From assembly GCA_031373545.1 (NCBI GenBank), contig JANMMT010000085.1:1-22670 (forward strand): DNA of 22,670 bases. The letters are read 5' to 3'. Below, one piece after another: positions 14,315 to 22,330 of the stretch (its first letter is position 1; every line of letters starts with the position of its first letter). A program made the translations under genes and the position numbers. Under the pieces are notes generated by a model. That model was not told the origin of the DNA, made no database searches, and saw only the letters and a program-made list of their open reading frames with translations. Source of the stretch: JADCCX01 sp031373545. Lineage in GTDB: Bacteria; Pseudomonadota; Alphaproteobacteria; Rhizobiales; Beijerinckiaceae.

Positions 14315-16836
14315 CAGGCCGCTTTCGACGCATCGGATTCAGGCGTTCCTGTGGCCATGCCCAAAGGAAAGCGGCAGGTCACGGTCGTTCCAAAACCCTG
14401 CTCGGAATGCACACCCACGTCCCCCCCGTGCAATTCCATGAAAGCCTTGACCATGGAGAGCCCGAGTCCGACACCCCGGCGCGAGCCTTCACCATGGCTC
14501 TCGAAGCGCTCGAAGATGCGCGCCAACGCCTCGGCGGGAATACCGCGCCCCTGGTCGCGAACCGTCAGCAGCATATGGGACGGTTCACGTTTTGCGCTGA
14601 CCGAAATGGTGCCGCCCGGCGCGGAAAAGGCGATGGCATTGGCGACGAGATGGAAAAGCACCTGGCGGATGCGCTGGGCATCGGCACGAAACAGCCCTGT
14701 TTCAGGAGGCGCATGGATTTCGAGCGTCAACCTGGCTTCCGCTAGGCGGTCCATCAGGGCTGCTTGCACAGCGGCAATTTCGGTCGCAGGCGTGACCTCC
14801 TCGGTCTTGAGTTCGAGGACTCCGGCGTCCAGCGAAGCCAGATCGAAGATGTCGTTCATGAGGGTCAGCAGCGCATCGGCGGATTGGGTGGCTGCATTGA
14901 CATACTCGCGCTGCTTGGGGCTGAGCGTGCCCGCGATCTCGGCTTCCAGCATGCCGACAGCCAGCGTGACATTCTGCAGCGGCGTGCGCAGTTCGTAGGA
15001 CACGTTCTGGATGAAGGCATTCTTGACCTTCGCGGCGGTTTCCAACGCCTCGTTCTTCTCCTGCAGAAAGTGTTCGGCGTTCACGCTGGCGGTGACATCG
15101 GCAAAGGTCACGAGGGTCGCGCCGTCAGGCAATGGCTGCGTTGCGCAATCGATCACGGCCCCGTCGGCGCGCGTTTCGCGCTGCTTCATGCTTTCGCGCG
15201 TGTCCCGCAGGCCTGTGACCGCCTCGCGCAAATGGATCCAGATCTTGCTGTCCGTCGCCAGCTTGCAGCGGCGGGCCAGTTCATCGATATGCGGATTGCC
15301 CTGCAGGGCTTCGGGGTGGATCGCCCACATCTGGCCGAAGGCTGCATTGGCAAGCTTTAACCGACCATCGGAGCCAAACACCGCCACGCCTTCTTTCAGG
15401 CTGTCCAGAGTCTCGTTCTGCACGCGCGAGAGCGCCTTGAACTGCGCTTCCAGTGTCATGCGTTCGGTCATGTCGTCATAGATATAGCTGATGCCACCGT
15501 CGGGCGTGGGGCTGGCGACGACACGCAGCATGCGGCCGTCTGGCAGATGCCAGATGTGCTCGGTGACCTCGGTTCTTTGGTAGCCATCCAGCAGGCTGTT
15601 CTTCCACCCCCGGAAATCGACCTGCTCGGGAAGTTGCTTGCCCGTGCGCAGTCGGTCGAGGATTTCCCCGTCACCGGGCTGGCGGGCGAGGAAAGCCGGA
15701 TCGAGTTGCCAGAGCTTCTGATACGCCGCGTTGTTGAAGCGCATCTGGCGGTTGCGGTCGAAAACAGCGACGGCAATGGGCAGTTCGTTGAGCGTGCGCA
15801 CATGCGTTGCCATTTCCGCTTCCAGCTGCGCCTTGAGCTGCTCGATTTCGGAGACATTGCTGGCAAGCCCGCCAGAGCCGAAGGGCGTGCGCACGTCCAC
15901 CACATCCATCAGCACACGCTTGCCCGCAAGAATGGCAGGAAAACGGCCCAGGAATGGCTTGGTTGCATTTTCCACAGCCATCCGCTCGCGAAAGGGCTTG
16001 TCGATCAGCTCCACACCCCGGCTGATCGCTTCGTGGGGCTGTCGGCAATCCACAGCTTCCGCATAAGAGCGGTTGACCCACGCCAGGCGTCCATCGGGGT
16101 AGCGCAGCCACACAGGCTGGGGGACGGCATCCAGCACCGCATGCAGCGCCGCGATCTCGCCCGTCAGCTTGCCCGATTGCTCCTCGGCCCGCACGCGTTC
16201 CAGCTGGTCACCCGTCACATCGCGGATGCGCATGACCGCGCGCCCGGTCACCGCCCGACCGTCCACTTCCAGCCGCTTGCCGGTCGAACCTTCCAGAGTG
16301 AGGCTGAATCCTTCGCCGCGCAGCTTCAGGCGTTCGACAGCCTCCTCGAGACGTTTGGTGTCCGGCCCCTTGAGCCACTGGCTGAAGCCAAGAATGCGCC
16401 GCGGTGCACCTGCATCGAGAATAAGGCCGATGTCTCCCACGATTTCCGCCTCGCCCGAAGCATGGCCCCATGCGACCACCACATGGCGCTCACCCGCCAT
16501 GAATATCTCGGCCTGCCCCAGCTTTTCCTGCAAGGCACCGATTTCGGCAGCCTGAGCTGATTGATGTTTTTCCCAGCGCTGGCGGCTGACGATGTGCAAC
16601 ACCAGCGTGGTCGTCGTCAGAATGATGAGCCCGGCGAAGGTGATGCCCATGGGGCGAGAAAGATCGAGCACGACCGGCATTGTGCCCTCGCGCGTCAGCA
16701 CCGACATGCGCAGGCCAAAATCATTTGCAAATGCAATTGTGGGAACACCGGATGCCCCAAGCACAGCCACCGCACGGGCCCAAAGACCCGCACGCGCTCC
16801 ATGCTTCTCGTCCGTCCCCGGACCCATAGGCAACAT
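14314..16836 (-). CDS. divL: DivL-type PAS-domain pseudo-histidine kinase (Tyr in place of the phospho-His)
   Basis: The 840-residue inner-membrane protein has a hydrophobic N-terminus (about residues 17-37 and a clearer segment at ~67-87, GITFAGLIILTTTTLVLHIV), then a coiled-coil-like stretch and several PAS-like sensor domains between ~180 and 580. Next comes a dimerisation helix reading KNAFIQNVSYELRTPLQN, then a HATPase domain with ANAIAFSAPGG, VRDQGRGIPAE and GVGLGLSMVKAF. In normal kinases the H-box reads SHELRTPL; here Tyr614 replaces the His, the diagnostic trait of Caulobacter DivL, which binds DivK~P and controls CckA and hence CtrA. The ATP site looks intact. Position between ahcY and tsaE also fits divL of this lineage. 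The start may be the ATG at 16836 or at 16827, the latter with AGG at better spacing. Confidence 0.88.
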   Translation of the reverse strand: MLPMGPGTDEKHGARAGLWARAVAVLGASGVPTIAFANDFGLRMSVLTREGTMPVVLDLSRPMGITFAGLIILTTTTLVLHIVSRQRWEKHQSAQAAEIGALQEKLGQAEIFMAGERHVVVAWGHASGEAEIVGDIGLILDAGAPRRILGFSQWLKGPDTKRLEEAVERLKLRGEGFSLTLEGSTGKRLEVDGRAVTGRAVMRIRDVTGDQLERVRAEEQSGKLTGEIAALHAVLDAVPQPVWLRYPDGRLAWVNRSYAEAVDCRQPHEAISRGVELIDKPFRERMAVENATKPFLGRFPAILAGKRVLMDVVDVRTPFGSGGLASNVSEIEQLKAQLEAEMATHVRTLNELPIAVAVFDRNRQMRFNNAAYQKLWQLDPAFLARQPGDGEILDRLRTGKQLPEQVDFRGWKNSLLDGYQRTEVTEHIWHLPDGRMLRVVASPTPDGGISYIYDDMTERMTLEAQFKALSRVQNETLDSLKEGVAVFGSDGRLKLANAAFGQMWAIHPEALQGNPHIDELARRCKLATDSKIWIHLREAVTGLRDTRESMKQRETRADGAVIDCATQPLPDGATLVTFADVTASVNAEHFLQEKNEALETAAKVKNAFIQNVSYELRTPLQNVTLAVGMLEAEIAGTLSPKQREYVNAATQSADALLTLMNDIFDLASLDAGVLELKTEEVTPATEIAAVQAALMDRLAEARLTLEIHAPPETGLFRADAQRIRQVLFHLVANAIAFSAPGGTISVSAKREPSHMLLTVRDQGRGIPAEALARIFERFESHGEGSRRGVGLGLSMVKAFMELHGGDVGVHSEQGFGTTVTCRFPLGMATGTPESDASKAA

Positions 16837-16881
16837 CCTGTTTTTAACCGCGACCGATTGAAGGGACGCCCCGCATCACCC

Positions 16882-16913
16882 GAATCAGTTTGACAGTAAT
16901 GCTGCCGCGACTC
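16882..16913. promoter_or_regulatory. Pair of GANTC (CcrM-type) sites before divL
   Basis: GAATC at 16882-16886 and GACTC at 16909-16913 lie in the 153-nt gap between divL and ahcY, 46-77 nt before divL. TTAACC half-sites of the CtrA type occur nearby (16844-16849 plus strand; 16925-16930 minus strand). In Caulobacter-like species such sites mark GcrA- or CtrA-controlled cell-cycle promoters. Presence is seen; function is inferred. Confidence 0.4.
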
Positions 16914-16940
16914 AGTGAGAAAGGGGTTAATGAAAAGAAA

Positions 16941-16962
16941 AAGCCCCGCCGAAGCGGGGCTT
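16941..16962 (-). terminator. Rho-independent terminator of ahcY
   Basis: A perfect 9-bp stem, AAGCCCCGC pairing with GCGGGGCTT around a CGAA loop (TTCG on the transcribed minus strand), is followed on that strand by TTTCTTTTC. It begins about 28 nt after the ahcY stop codon. It separates ahcY from the divL transcription unit that follows on the same strand. Confidence 0.9.
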
Positions 16963-16989
16963 GAAACAAACAAGGAACAGAAGAGAATC

Positions 16990-18393
16990 TCAATAGCGAT
17001 ATTGCTCGGGCTTGAATGGGCCTTGCTGCTTCACGCCGATATACTTGGCCTGGGCATCGTTGAGCACTGTCAGCTTTGCGCCCACTTTGGCAAGGTGCAG
17101 CGCGGCGACCTTTTCATCGAGGTGCTTGGGAAGCGTGAAAACCTTGTTCTCGTATTTGGCATGGTTGTTCCACAACTCGATCTGCGCGAGCGTCTGGTTC
17201 GAGAACGAGCACGACATCACGAACGAGGGATGGCCCGTGGCGTTGCCGAGGTTCACGAGGCGACCCTGAGAGAGCAGAATGATGCGCTTGCCACCTGGAA
17301 ACTCGATTTCGTCGACCTGCGGCTTCACGTTGTCCCACTTGAAGTTCTTGAGGCCAGCCACCTGAATTTCCGAATCGAAGTGGCCGATGTTGCAGACGAT
17401 GGCGCGGTGTTTCATGTCGCGCATATGATCCACGGTGATCACGTCGAGATTGCCTGTGGCGGTCACGAAGATGTCGGCGCGGGGGGCCGCGTCTTCCATG
17501 GTGACGACCTCATAGCCCTCCATGGCGGCCTGCAGAGCGCAGATCGGATCGATTTCGGTCACAAGCACGCGGCAGCCGGCCTGACGCAGCGACGCGGCAG
17601 AGCCCTTGCCCACGTCGCCGTACCCGGCAACCACGGCCACCTTGCCTGACATCATCACGTCCGTGCCGCGGCGCAGCGCGTCCACCAGAGACTCGCGGCA
17701 ACCGTAAAGGTTGTCGAATTTCGATTTGGTGACCGAGTCGTTGACGTTGATCGCGGGGAAGGGGAGACGGCCTTGCTTGGCGATTTCATAGAGACGGTGC
17801 ACGCCTGTGGTGGTTTCTTCCGACACGCCCTTGATGGCATCGCGGCACTTGGTGAGGAAGCCGGGGTTCTCCTTGGTCACCCGCTTGATCAGCGCGAAGA
17901 AGATGGTCTCTTCTTCATTCGAGGGCTTGTCCAGAAACTCTGTCTTGCCGGCTTCGGCCTCGGCACCGAGAATGACCAGCATCGTCAGGTCGCCGCCGTC
18001 GTCGAGAATCATGTTGGGCACGCCGCCGTCGCCCCACTGTGCGGTCTTGTAGACATAGTCCCAGTATTCTTCGAGCGTCTCGCCCTTGATGGCGAACACG
18101 GGCGTGCCCGTCGCGGCGATGGCAGCTGCTGCATGGTCCTGCGTGGAGAAGATGTTGCACGACGACCAGCGCACATCCGCGCCGAGTTCCTTGAGCGTTT
18201 CGATCAACACCGCCGTCTGGATGGTCATGTGCAGGCAACCGGCGACACGCGCGCCCTTCAGCGGGTGCTTGCCTTCAAACTCACCGCGGATGGCCATGAG
18301 ACCGGGCATTTCATCCTCGGCCATGTTGATTTCCTTGCGGCCAAAGCCTGCAAGACTGATGTCGGCAATGATGTAATCATGTTGGGTGGTCAT
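16990..18393 (-). CDS. ahcY: Adenosylhomocysteinase (S-adenosylhomocysteine hydrolase)
   Basis: The 467-residue cytoplasmic enzyme splits S-adenosylhomocysteine into adenosine and homocysteine, removing the inhibitory product of methyl transfer. Landmarks are the N-terminal DISLAGFGRKEI and EMPGLMAIR, SSCNIFSTQDHAAAAI, the substrate and NAD block VNDSVTKSKFDNLYGCRESL, the Rossmann motif VAGYGDVGKGSAASL, CNIGHFDSEI and the C-terminal KPEQYRY, which closes the NAD site of the neighbouring subunit. The insert between ~230 and 260 residues typical of the long bacterial form seems present, fitting the length. The ATG at 18393 has AGGAG upstream. A strong terminator follows, and a palindrome with a promoter lies upstream, so it appears to be a single-gene unit. 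Confidence 0.97.
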   Translation of the reverse strand: MTTQHDYIIADISLAGFGRKEINMAEDEMPGLMAIRGEFEGKHPLKGARVAGCLHMTIQTAVLIETLKELGADVRWSSCNIFSTQDHAAAAIAATGTPVFAIKGETLEEYWDYVYKTAQWGDGGVPNMILDDGGDLTMLVILGAEAEAGKTEFLDKPSNEEETIFFALIKRVTKENPGFLTKCRDAIKGVSEETTTGVHRLYEIAKQGRLPFPAINVNDSVTKSKFDNLYGCRESLVDALRRGTDVMMSGKVAVVAGYGDVGKGSAASLRQAGCRVLVTEIDPICALQAAMEGYEVVTMEDAAPRADIFVTATGNLDVITVDHMRDMKHRAIVCNIGHFDSEIQVAGLKNFKWDNVKPQVDEIEFPGGKRIILLSQGRLVNLGNATGHPSFVMSCSFSNQTLAQIELWNNHAKYENKVFTLPKHLDEKVAALHLAKVGAKLTVLNDAQAKYIGVKQQGPFKPEQYRY

Positions 18394-18430
18394 GGGCGGG
18401 CTCCTGGGCCGGGGTCTGATCTGGCGTGGC

Positions 18431-18458
18431 CTATAGCAGGTGCAGGCAAGGGCGACAA
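18431..18458 (-). promoter_or_regulatory. ahcY: Candidate promoter of ahcY
   Basis: On the minus strand TTGTCG (18458-18453) and CTATAG (18436-18431) are spaced by 16 nt, a fair sigma-70-type pair, ending about 38 nt before the ahcY start codon. The -35 has 4 of 6 consensus bases. The palindrome at 18466-18481 lies just upstream. Confidence 0.45.
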
Positions 18459-18465
18459 TAAGGAT

Positions 18466-18481
18466 ATAAAGATTTCTTTAT
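18466..18481. promoter_or_regulatory. Palindromic operator candidate before ahcY
   Basis: ATAAAGATTTCTTTAT is a near-perfect inverted repeat: 7 of 8 positions in each arm pair, only the central pair fails. It lies 73-88 nt before the ahcY start and stands out in a GC-rich region. The form suits a dimeric winged-helix regulator. SahR, an ArsR-family repressor sensing S-adenosylhomocysteine, regulates ahcY in several Proteobacteria and is the best guess, but no regulator gene is in the window. Confidence 0.55.
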
Positions 18482-18505
18482 GTGCGAATCTCGCCACCGC
18501 TCCGG

Positions 18506-18871
18506 TCAGTCCTGTTTGTCCTTGTCCGTTTCGACGTGCAGCAGGTGCATGACCCGGTGCAGGACAGGTGCCAGGATGAAACCCGTCGCGATGACGATCA
18601 TCAATCCTGATATGATGGCGTATGTGCCTGCAAACAGCTTGCCAGACACTGTCTTGAGTTCACCCACCGGCCCCATGCCTGATAGGATCATCGCGGCATT
18701 CACGAAGGCATCAACCGCTCCCATGCCTTCGGTGACCATGTAGCCTGTCATGCCAAGGCCAAGCCCGAAGGCGGTGAGGAGCAGCCAGACCAGGCAGGCG
18801 CGGGCCAGGCGCCAAGCGAACTTATGGGGCGGCAACACGGGTTTTCGGCGATTTTCCAGATGCTCGAGCAT
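18506..18871 (-). CDS. Small two-helix channel-like membrane protein
   Basis: The 121-residue protein starts at the ATG at 18871 (MLEHLENRRKPVLPPHKFAWRL); an ATG at 18988 in frame adds a non-hydrophobic, Arg/Cys-rich stretch that looks unreal. There are two membrane helices, at about residues 24-46 (ARACLVWLLLTAFGLGLGMTGYMV) and 80-103 (AGTYAIISGLMIVIATGFILAPVL). Between them is a pore-like loop: GAVDAFVNAAMILSGMGPVGELKT. The layout is like the TM1-pore-TM2 unit of ion channels, but the TVGYGD potassium filter is replaced by SGMGPVG, so ion selectivity cannot be assumed. Similar short proteins are common in Proteobacteria without a known function. It is divergent from the extensin-like gene. 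Confidence 0.7.
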   Translation of the reverse strand: MLEHLENRRKPVLPPHKFAWRLARACLVWLLLTAFGLGLGMTGYMVTEGMGAVDAFVNAAMILSGMGPVGELKTVSGKLFAGTYAIISGLMIVIATGFILAPVLHRVMHLLHVETDKDKQD

Positions 18872-19020
18872 GGGGCGGTGTCCGGTCAAAGAACGTTGGG
18901 TGCAATCGGGCCTTGCTTGCAACCGTATCATCCTCGGCGCTAAGGAACTGTCGCGCAAGGAACGCTTGGAGCATGTCGGCTGTTTCATGCAAGCAGGCGT
19001 CCGCCTGCCGGGAGATTGTC

Positions 19021-19728
19021 TTGATAGCGCATCGCTTCACGTTCGCCGCCCTCACGCTGCTCATGTTCGCAGCTTGCCCCGGCGCCAGCCTGGCGCAGAC
19101 CGACCCATCCTCTGCGGCGAAGAAGAATTCTGAGCCGGCAAGCGTTGCCGCGCCCCCCGCATCCCCTTCTCCGGGTGCAGATTGTCTTGCGGCACTGGGC
19201 GCATTGGGAATGAAGGCAACGGCCGCGCCGCAACCTGTGTCAAAAACAGCCTCATGCGTGGTGGAGACCCCGGTGCAACTCACAGCCATGACCTACAAGA
19301 CACAGGAGGTTCAGTTCCCCGACCGGCCCATTCTCGATTGCCGGGCCGCGCGGACTTTGGGTTCATGGCTGCGTGATCTGGCGTTGCCGCTCGCCGAAGC
19401 TGAACTTGGTGCGGCGATATCGGCAGTCGAGACGGGTCCCGGGTTCGAATGCCGGAACCGCAACCGCGCAACGGCAGGTAAATTGAGCGCCCACGCCACC
19501 GGCCTGGCGGTGGACATCGCGCGGGTCAAGTTGGCAAATGGCTTGAATCTGGTTGTGGCCAAACCAGAAGGGGAGAGCCAAAAGCGCGTGCTCGACGCCT
19601 GGCGAAAATCGGCCTGTGGCTGGTTTACGACGGTGCTGGGGCCGGGCTCCGATGCCGCCCATGCCGACCACCTGCATTTTGATGTTGAGAAGCGCGGCAC
19701 GAGCGGAACAGGGCGTTTTTGCCAATGA
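19021..19728 (+). CDS. Extensin-like family protein (LAS/M15-type metallopeptidase-like), exported
   Basis: The 235-residue protein begins at a TTG at 19021 with GGGAGA about 6 nt upstream; this start places a signal peptide (RFTFAALTLLMFAACPGASLAQ) at the N-terminus. The in-frame ATG at 18913 would put 36 non-conserved residues ahead of it and overlap the opposite promoter. A Pro/Ala/Ser-rich linker (33-53) leads to the extensin-like C-terminal domain. Its zinc-site motifs match D-Ala-D-Ala carboxypeptidases of the LAS group: SAHATGLAVD (His158, Asp165) and AHADHLHFD (His217 or His219). Cysteines in DCLAAL, SCVV, LDCRAA, FECRN and SACGW may form disulfides in the periplasm. The likely role is murein peptide trimming, by family inference. 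Confidence 0.85.
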   Translation: MIAHRFTFAALTLLMFAACPGASLAQTDPSSAAKKNSEPASVAAPPASPSPGADCLAALGALGMKATAAPQPVSKTASCVVETPVQLTAMTYKTQEVQFPDRPILDCRAARTLGSWLRDLALPLAEAELGAAISAVETGPGFECRNRNRATAGKLSAHATGLAVDIARVKLANGLNLVVAKPEGESQKRVLDAWRKSACGWFTTVLGPGSDAAHADHLHFDVEKRGTSGTGRFCQ

Positions 19729-19792
19729 GGAGTCGGACCACCAACGGTTTTGCCCATAAGGCAGGCCGCTCGATCATGGACCGCTGCAGGGG

Positions 19793-21745
19793 CTAAGGCG
19801 CCAGCATCCCCACGCGCGTCGCGCCGGGTGCACGCTGGCGCAAGCCGTCGATCCGTTCGCGCTCACGGCGAAAATCGGCAAGCATGCGGCCTTCAAGTTC
19901 CCGGCCACGTGGAATGCGGATGCGCAACGGATCGACGTAGCGGTCATTGACGATGACCTCATAGTGCAGATGCGGACCCGTGGAGAGGCCGGAGCTGCCC
20001 AGATACCCGATGATCGCACCCTGCCGCACACGGGTGCCGGGCTGAATGTTGCGGGCAAAGCCGGACATGTGGTTGTAGGTGGTTACATAGCCATTGGCAT
20101 GTTGCAGTTCGATCCGGCGCCCGTAGCCTGAATCCCACCCTGCCTTGATCACGACCCCCGTGCCGGCCGCCAGAATGGGGCTGCCCACGCGGTCCGCATA
20201 GTCCACACCGGTATGCATCTTGGTGTAGCCGGCGATGGGATGGCGGCGCATGCCGAAGCCGGAACGGAACTGTCCTCCCACCATGGGTTTGCGCATGAGA
20301 AACTTTTTTGCCGAGCGTCCGTTTTCGTCGAAATAATCCACCGAGCTGTCATCCGGATTGATGAAGCGATAGAATCGCTTGGTTTCTCCCGCCGCCGTCA
20401 AAGAGGCGTAGAGGATTTCCTTCGCTTCGCCTTCCTCATCCTCGCTCATCAGCATGTCGATGGCATCGCCGCCCGTGACGCGGCGCTGGAAATCCGTGTC
20501 GCTGTCAGAGGAAAGAATGCGGATCAACTCATCAACCAGGGGGCGCGGCACCTCATTCTTCAACGCGGTTTCATAAAGCGAATTGTACAGCGCAAGCCCA
20601 CCTTCGGTATCATCCTCTTCATCCTCTGGTTTGGTCGGGACGGCGGCGGGAGGCGCGACCGAGACAAAGGTGCAGCGGTCCGTCATCGCTGCAATGGCTT
20701 CGATCGTCTCGTCCCCGATGATCATGACCCGCACCAGTTGACGGGGGCCGCAGATGTCCATGGGCGAGACCAGCAACCGCAACCGCTGCCCCTCCACTAG
20801 CGGGCGATCCTTGAGTGCGGCGCTTATGGCGCGGGCATGGGGTGCGGTCGCTCCGTTGGCCCGCAAGGCCTGCTCCAGGCTTTGGCCGCGCGCTGGCGTC
20901 ACCAGCTTTTCATCGACCGCTTCCAGCGGCGGTGCGGACTCCATCTTGGGTACGACAGTGACATTCTCATCCACCATGCGCACCTCGATGCGCGAGAAGA
21001 GCGGATCGGCCGGAGCATAGCCCATGGCGAAACTGTTGGAAGACGCCGTCTGCATCGTGCGGGCAAGCAGCATCTGCGGCGGCATGGCGGGCACCTGACG
21101 ACGCGGAATGGCCGCCGTCTCCTTGACCTGGGCGCGCACTTCCGCATCCGAAAGAGAGGTTGTGCTGAAAGCGGCCTGATGCGTGACCAGATCGGCCAGC
21201 ACGATGGAAACTTCCGCATCCGCGTCATCGCGCGCGGGAACCGGAGGCGCTTCGATGTTGCGGTCGGCGCCTGAGTCCGTCAGCAGCTTGAGCGGATTGA
21301 AAGGCGGGATTTCATCCTGATAGCCGCCGCCCACCAGAAGCAGGGGCGCCGACAGGCGGGTGAAGGCACGCGTGCGGATCACCTCGCGGTCTCCGGTGCG
21401 GATGGTCGTCGGAGTCTTGAAGGTCTGCTTCGCACTTGTAAGGTCTGCAGCACGTATGAGCCGATCCCCCTTGCGTGCACTGACAACCGCGCGCTCACCT
21501 GAAGCGGGCGCGCTGCGCTGTGCATTGACAAGCTGGGGGCGCTTGGCCCCGCCCCGTTCATTGTCGTGGATGCCCATGACGGTGGCAGCCATCAAGGCCG
21601 CACCCGAAAGACCCGTGAGGATCGTGCCCATGAGCCAGCGCGTGGAGACACGTCGCCGATCTTCCATGGCATGGCGGCGACCGCCGACATCAAGGGGCGG
21701 TTCATGTCCAAGATCGGAGCCGTTGGAGTGAATTTTGTCCCGCAC
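19793..21745 (-). CDS. Membrane-anchored M23-family murein endopeptidase
   Basis: The protein is about 650 residues from the GTG at 21745. The start is uncertain: a GTG at 21853 is in frame, and an ATG downstream precedes the EDRRRVSTRW segment. One membrane helix (LMGTILTGLSGAALMAATVM) anchors it, with the rest in the periplasm. A long low-complexity region follows, then a LysM/OapA-like segment (VTPARGQSLEQALRANGATA ... EGQRLRLLV), an acidic linker KPEDEEDDTEGG, and the M23 (LytM) domain at the C-terminus. By comparison with LytM, zinc ligands are His511, Asp515 and His594, with His592 catalytic (MHTGVDYA and GPHLHYE). All are present, so it should be an active endopeptidase cutting murein cross-links, in the style of MepM. 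It converges on the extensin-like gene across 64 nt. Confidence 0.88.
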   Translation of the reverse strand: MRDKIHSNGSDLGHEPPLDVGGRRHAMEDRRRVSTRWLMGTILTGLSGAALMAATVMGIHDNERGGAKRPQLVNAQRSAPASGERAVVSARKGDRLIRAADLTSAKQTFKTPTTIRTGDREVIRTRAFTRLSAPLLLVGGGYQDEIPPFNPLKLLTDSGADRNIEAPPVPARDDADAEVSIVLADLVTHQAAFSTTSLSDAEVRAQVKETAAIPRRQVPAMPPQMLLARTMQTASSNSFAMGYAPADPLFSRIEVRMVDENVTVVPKMESAPPLEAVDEKLVTPARGQSLEQALRANGATAPHARAISAALKDRPLVEGQRLRLLVSPMDICGPRQLVRVMIIGDETIEAIAAMTDRCTFVSVAPPAAVPTKPEDEEDDTEGGLALYNSLYETALKNEVPRPLVDELIRILSSDSDTDFQRRVTGGDAIDMLMSEDEEGEAKEILYASLTAAGETKRFYRFINPDDSSVDYFDENGRSAKKFLMRKPMVGGQFRSGFGMRRHPIAGYTKMHTGVDYADRVGSPILAAGTGVVIKAGWDSGYGRRIELQHANGYVTTYNHMSGFARNIQPGTRVRQGAIIGYLGSSGLSTGPHLHYEVIVNDRYVDPLRIRIPRGRELEGRMLADFRRERERIDGLRQRAPGATRVGMLAP

Positions 21746-22011
21746 GTCTGGAACTGCCCCTGTTAGATCGCCACCATTGTTGAAACGCGGGAAATTTCCT
21801 GAGTTCCACGTGCATATCGTGCGCCGACCTGTGGCCGGGCCGAGACAGAACACACCCCTGTGATGTAGCCGGATGGAACAAAGCTCACAAGCTCATGGCG
21901 AATGCGGGGCAAAAACGGCGGGATTTGGTCAGTTCTGCAGTGTTCTGCCTGGTTTTGCAGCAGTTACGAGAGGGCGAGGAGAAAAATGACGAAAAAAGTC
22001 ACACAACGGTG

Positions 22012-22040
22012 TTGACAGGCAAAGGGACCCGGAACTATAT
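22012..22040 (+). promoter_or_regulatory. Ribosomal RNA operon promoter
   Basis: TTGACA (22012-22017) and CTATAT (22035-22040) are 17 nt apart, a near-consensus sigma-70-type promoter. An A-rich tract at 21980-21998 could serve as UP element. A GC-rich stretch (GGCCCC) right after the -10 fits the discriminator of stringently controlled rRNA promoters. The 16S gene starts ~290 nt downstream. Confidence 0.8.
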
Positions 22041-22330
22041 GGCCCCACACCGCGACGCCTTCTGGTTGTCGCCGCGAACGATCTCCTCCTTCTCGGGGTT
22101 GCGTTGAAAGACCGGGTGACCGGGCTAGAAACAATCGTTTGCCGCTGTTTGATAAGTGAAAGACAGGAAAGAGAAACGTAGACGGCGGAGTCCTTGCGGA
22201 TTGCTCGCAAGAGTGATCGAAAGAACTTCGGCGGTACTGCGTTTCAAGAGATACTCATGCAATCACGCAAGTGGTTGCAAGTGTAACTCCGTCAAATAGC
22301 AGTGACCGAGCCGACAAGCTTTCAAAATAC
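22041..22330 (+). other. 16S rRNA leader (external spacer), no gene
   Basis: This stretch is transcribed leader. It contains a GTTTGATAAGTGAAAG stretch that may be a boxA-like antitermination site, then AAAGAGAAACGTAGACGGCG, a block resembling rRNA leaders in other Hyphomicrobiales. Two hairpins are visible: CTTGCG pairing with CGCAAG around 22192-22211, and TGCAATCAC/GTGGTTGCA closed by a GCAA tetraloop at 22258-22279. The final GACAAGCTTTCAAAATA is also typical just before 16S. Small open frames here are not genes. Confidence 0.7.

Noticed and set aside
18872..18988. Longer N-terminus for the channel-like protein from an ATG at 18988
   Set aside because: The added 39 residues are Cys/Arg-rich, non-hydrophobic and overlap the divergent promoter region; the ATG at 18871 begins the conserved-looking part.
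19436..19462. tRNA T-arm-like string (GGGTTCGAATGCC)
   Set aside because: It lies inside the extensin-like reading frame (coding GPGFECRN), and no acceptor, D or anticodon arm can be built around it.
21929..22210. 93-codon minus-strand frame over the rRNA promoter and leader
   Set aside because: It lies across a clear rRNA promoter and conserved leader and has no ribosome site.
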